From Bifidobacteriaceae bacterium (GTDB lineage Bacteria; Actinomycetota; Actinomycetes; Actinomycetales; WQXJ01): 6,962 nucleotides of DNA. Under the pieces are notes generated by a model. The model searched no databases. It was not told the origin of the DNA and saw nothing but the letters and a program-made list of their open reading frames with translations. This document shows positions 5,101 to 6,962 of the stretch, one piece after another. Location of the stretch: the NCBI GenBank assembly GCA_031268115.1, contig JAIRXV010000158.1, positions 1 through 6,962 of the forward strand, given 5' to 3'. A program made the translations under genes and the position numbers. Every line of letters starts with the position of its first letter. Within the stretch, counting starts at the first letter, position 1.

Positions 5101-6962
5101 CCAACCGCCGTCAACATCGCGTTGGCCGCAGTGGCGCCAACCGGCTCACCCGTCGCCTCTTTCACCAACTCCGGCGATTCGTTGCCCGCGATCCGGGACG
5201 GCATAATCCAGCTCGACCGCGAAACAGGGACAAAGAACTCGTGGTCCAACTGGCAATCGGCCGTGCGCAGGAATGATTGGCTCGGGATTCAATGGACCGA
5301 CGCGATGCCGGTGAACAAGATCGTGGCCCATTTCACCAACGGCACCGACGGCTGCCAAGACCCCACGACGGTCACGTGGACCCCCAAGTACATCGGCACC
5401 GATGGCGTGGAACACGACGCTACGGGCGTTGTCCAAACCACGGTCGCGGTATCCGGAACCAACGCCGGGGGACGCCCAGCATACGTCCTGACTTTCGAAT
5501 TCGACCAGGTTCTGGCGACTCGGCTGACCCTGGCGCTCTACAACCCCGGCACGAACTGCGTGTGCATGACAGAGTTCCAGGTGCCCGCGAGCATCTTGAC
5601 GTTGAACACCAACGCCGCATTGAGCGATCTAACCGTGGACGGGACCACCGTGGACGGTTTCGACCCGGCCACCACGGGATATGCGCTGACCTTGCCGTAC
5701 AACGCTGGTGTCCCGGCCGTCGAGGGCACCGGGACGGACAACGCTGCCGTCACGGTGATCTCACCGGCCCGCCTTCCGGGAACAGCCCGGATCATGGTGA
5801 CGTCCGAAAACGGGCGATCTTCGAGGACCTACACCGTGGCAGTGGAGAGGGAGATCGCGCCGCTGGCCTCGGCGGCCCTCTCCACCGATTCGACGGCCCT
5901 GACCGAGGATGACCAGGCAGAGACCGCCTTGACCGTGCTTGACGAGCTCGCCGAGTCGATCTCGGCCGAGGAGTACACGGTCGCCTACGAGAGCGACGAT
6001 CCCAGTGTGGTGCGCCTAGCTGGATCGACACTGCTGGCCGTCGGCGCTGGCACCGCCAACGTGAAAGCGGTGGTTACCGCACGGGGAGCAACCGTAGATT
6101 CGAACTCCTTGCCGATCACGGTGACGCCGGGTGCCGACCCGAAGGTGTTCGACCACTTCGCGAATGTTGTCCTGAAGACCGCTGTCGGATCCCCGCCAAG
6201 CCTGCCGGAACGAGTGTTGGCCTACTACGATCACGGCCTGGCCCGCGAACTGCTCGTCGACTGGGCCGTTGTCCCGCCAACCGACTACGCCGCCATCGGC
6301 CATTTCACGGTCCAAGGAACGGTGAGCGGGATCGCCCAACCCGTGCTTGCCAACGTTGAGGCCGTGGGCGTGATCGCCGTCCAAGCTGTGCGCACGGCGA
6401 CCATAGTCGGTGAGCGGCCCACGCTGCCGCGCTCGGTGAACGTGTACTACTCGGACAAGACGGACGCACCCACCGAAGTCGTTTGGCCCGCGTTGACCCC
6501 CACCGAGCTAACAACTCCCGGGACCTACACGCTGACCGGTGCCACCGCCATCGGCGGCGTGGCTCCAACCGCCCAGATCCGCGTAACCGACAACTACCTC
6601 AACAACGGCGGTTTGGACGTCTCGGTGGCCAAGTACGGCTACAACCTGCCCCGGATCACCGCGTCCTACACGTGGACTGACGACTCCCTGGCCCACATCT
6701 CCGACGATGTTGTTTCCTTCAACGACAACCCGAAGAACCGCTGGAGCAACTGGACTCAAACCACCGCCAAACGCTCCGGCGACTGGTTCGAATACGTGTT
6801 CGGGGCGGAGGAGGAAACCGCTTACTGGTTGGACGAGGTCACCATCTCGTGGATGCACGATAGCTATGCCCGCAGCGCCGCCGCGGTCACGGTCCAGGCC
6901 TGGGATGCGGACACGGAGACCTGGTATGCGGTGCCGGGCCAAGTGGACGAGGTGGTCCGGTC
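2083..6962 (+). CDS. Secreted modular family 2 glycoside hydrolase (beta-galactosidase type), 3' end outside window
   Basis: At least 1626 residues without a stop, cut off by the window end. It should cleave terminal beta-linked sugars, most likely beta-galactosides, outside the cell by a retaining mechanism. Domains: signal peptide 1-27 (ASA cut); GH2 sugar-binding jelly roll about 56-206 (LPHDWS at 85-90); GH2 Ig-like 207-330; TIM barrel about 332-640; DUF4982-like about 641-740; GH2 C-terminal Ig-like about 742-846; Big_4 about 857-933 and 934-1010; F5/8-type C (CBM32-like) about 1011-1170; cadherin-like sandwich 1173-1257; Big_2-like about 1258-1350; Big_4 about 1357-1433 and 1434-1504; second F5/8 from 1505. 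Catalytic residues: acid/base Glu450 (IGNEI) and nucleophile Glu527 (IGSETSS). Their 77-residue spacing is close to the 76 of E. coli LacZ (Glu461, Glu537). His349 (MHHD), His383 (RTSHNP) and Trp589 (YIWTGFDY) fit the active site. It resembles in layout the large cell-wall beta-galactosidases of bifidobacteria and streptococci. A wall anchor would lie beyond the window and is not seen. Substrate is inferred: beta-glucuronidase or other GH2 activities are not excluded. Confidence 0.93.
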   Translation, partial: MNRTLRTVCALAGALALTTAAIPAASATPTTKTVSSVGLPQAPNPLDGTGDRSADFNTDWVFALGNPAGAWAEAFDDTHWRQVRLPHDWSIHLDFNTRSASGNTAGWLDGGTGWYRKAFTLANSAGKQVSVDFDGVYALATVYVNGVQIGQQHYYGYTAFSRDITSALHAPGEVNVIAVKVENPMPGSRWYSGSGIYRDVKLTVTDPVHIDRDGVYVTTPTLEADVATASPSAQVSVQTRLVGLASAGDAAVTTEVVDASGATVAQGVATPGSMADRYTHSQTIAVPNPHLWSIENPYLYTVVSTVRVAGQVVDRVETRTGLRYTTFDSNLGFFLNGQYMKLKGVCMHHDLGPLGSAVNYRATERQLQIMKAMGVNSIRTSHNPASSALIEIADRIGLTVMEEAFDMWQLQKTSQDYHLYFNANAESDIKAMVERDKNSPSVIIWSIGNEIPKNSTQSPAIAQNLVNWIKSVDTTRPTTMGENNKSDTTARNILNNVVDIAGLNYPSSGEYSTYHGSNQNGLVIGSETSSAIRTRGYYESPGSELVGDANWTTMQCSSYDNHRVSWGHTASSAWKTDRDQRYILGQYIWTGFDYIGEPTPYGQGAGDYTETAKSSYFGAVDTAGFPKDTYYLYQSQWLDVEDQPMVHLLPHWNWAPGEVVQVWAYSNARSVELFLNGVSLGTQTFSVKQNAAGQSYQEMANGDLYAKWNVPFAPGELKAVARDAGGEIIATDIIETADPAAGLKLTPDRRIIDPDGSDLSFITVDVVDGQGRFVPTADDQITFEVTGGEIAGVDNGNPISLERYQDTNQRKAFNGKALLIVKSDGSGDPIRVTAHADGLTDGRATVFAQSTKGPRELLEVLSYPATTKVGQAPTLPETVTAVYSDGTTETLPVDWALPDPSDYAAVGQFTVSGTVLDGSIDVTLDVAVIGIVAVEKVSTATVVGTTPTLPGTANILYSNGAREAAEVAWDPTEPADYDTVGDIVLVGGTVVGTTLPASASVRVAATPTAVNIALAAVAPTGSPVASFTNSGDSLPAIRDGIIQLDRETGTKNSWSNWQSAVRRNDWLGIQWTDAMPVNKIVAHFTNGTDGCQDPTTVTWTPKYIGTDGVEHDATGVVQTTVAVSGTNAGGRPAYVLTFEFDQVLATRLTLALYNPGTNCVCMTEFQVPASILTLNTNAALSDLTVDGTTVDGFDPATTGYALTLPYNAGVPAVEGTGTDNAAVTVISPARLPGTARIMVTSENGRSSRTYTVAVEREIAPLASAALSTDSTALTEDDQAETALTVLDELAESISAEEYTVAYESDDPSVVRLAGSTLLAVGAGTANVKAVVTARGATVDSNSLPITVTPGADPKVFDHFANVVLKTAVGSPPSLPERVLAYYDHGLARELLVDWAVVPPTDYAAIGHFTVQGTVSGIAQPVLANVEAVGVIAVQAVRTATIVGERPTLPRSVNVYYSDKTDAPTEVVWPALTPTELTTPGTYTLTGATAIGGVAPTAQIRVTDNYLNNGGLDVSVAKYGYNLPRITASYTWTDDSLAHISDDVVSFNDNPKNRWSNWTQTTAKRSGDWFEYVFGAEEETAYWLDEVTISWMHDSYARSAAAVTVQAWDADTETWYAVPGQVDEVVR
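4651..5586 (+). repeat. Module cassette 1 within the glycosidase: Big_4, Big_4, F5/8-type C
   Basis: Coding for about residues 857-1168. Each Big_4 unit shows a VG--PTLP start (Val869 and Val943, 74 residues apart), a tyrosine-strand with Ser-Asp/Asn-Gly, a conserved Trp (VDW, VAW), and a late DY--VG. The F5/8 domain has the WSNW motif at 1054-1057 and carries three cysteines (1091, 1159, 1161), which could form a disulfide outside the cell. The same order of modules recurs in cassette 2. Confidence 0.7.
6145..6962 (+). repeat. Module cassette 2 within the glycosidase: Big_4, Big_4, F5/8-type C (cut by window end)
   Basis: Coding from about residue 1355. The Big_4 starts are VGSPPSLP (Val1368) and VGERPTLP (Val1442), again 74 residues apart, and WSNW recurs at 1554-1557. 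Offsets to cassette 1 are 499 residues for the Big_4 motifs and 500 for WSNW. The second F5/8 domain ends with the window, and the cysteines of the first copy are not seen in the visible part. Confidence 0.7.

Overview
This is a high-GC, third-position-GC-rich window that fits a chromosomal segment of an actinobacterium (Actinomycetota). The evidence is the 7Fe ferredoxin and DapC-type aminotransferase pair, a divergent gene for the SH3-like domain otherwise found at the N-terminus of actinobacterial GNAT acetyltransferases, GTG start codons, and a probable leaderless promoter. The large secreted glycosidase suggests a glycan-degrading, perhaps host-associated or fermentative, lifestyle. Genus cannot be fixed from sequence alone.

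Layout. Left third, minus strand (14-1467): a two-gene operon, fdxA then dapC, with 14 bases between the fdxA stop and the dapC start. DapC is an enzyme of lysine/diaminopimelate (cell wall) synthesis and FdxA is a low-potential electron carrier. Middle (1468-2082): a divergent promoter region, a 75-aa plus-strand gene (1598-1825) made only of an SH3-like beta domain, then a non-coding stretch with two 42-bp hairpin-forming direct repeats, a candidate promoter, a short hairpin with a T6 tract, two small palindromes and a ribosome binding site. Right 70% (2083-6962): one open frame without a stop, running off the window, encoding at least 1626 residues of a secreted modular family 2 glycoside hydrolase (beta-galactosidase type). 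This frame was verified codon by codon across the window.

How the parts relate. The left operon and the divergent SH3-domain gene form a housekeeping neighbourhood. The glycosidase is an accessory, extracellular gene with its own promoter and leader. Its C-terminal half is a string of carbohydrate-binding and Ig-like modules in which one three-module cassette (Big_4, Big_4, F5/8-type C) occurs twice, 499-500 residues apart.

I did not find a clearly new defence or mobile system. The most unusual items are the intergenic hairpin repeats, the catalytic-domain-less SH3 protein and the cassette duplication inside the glycosidase.
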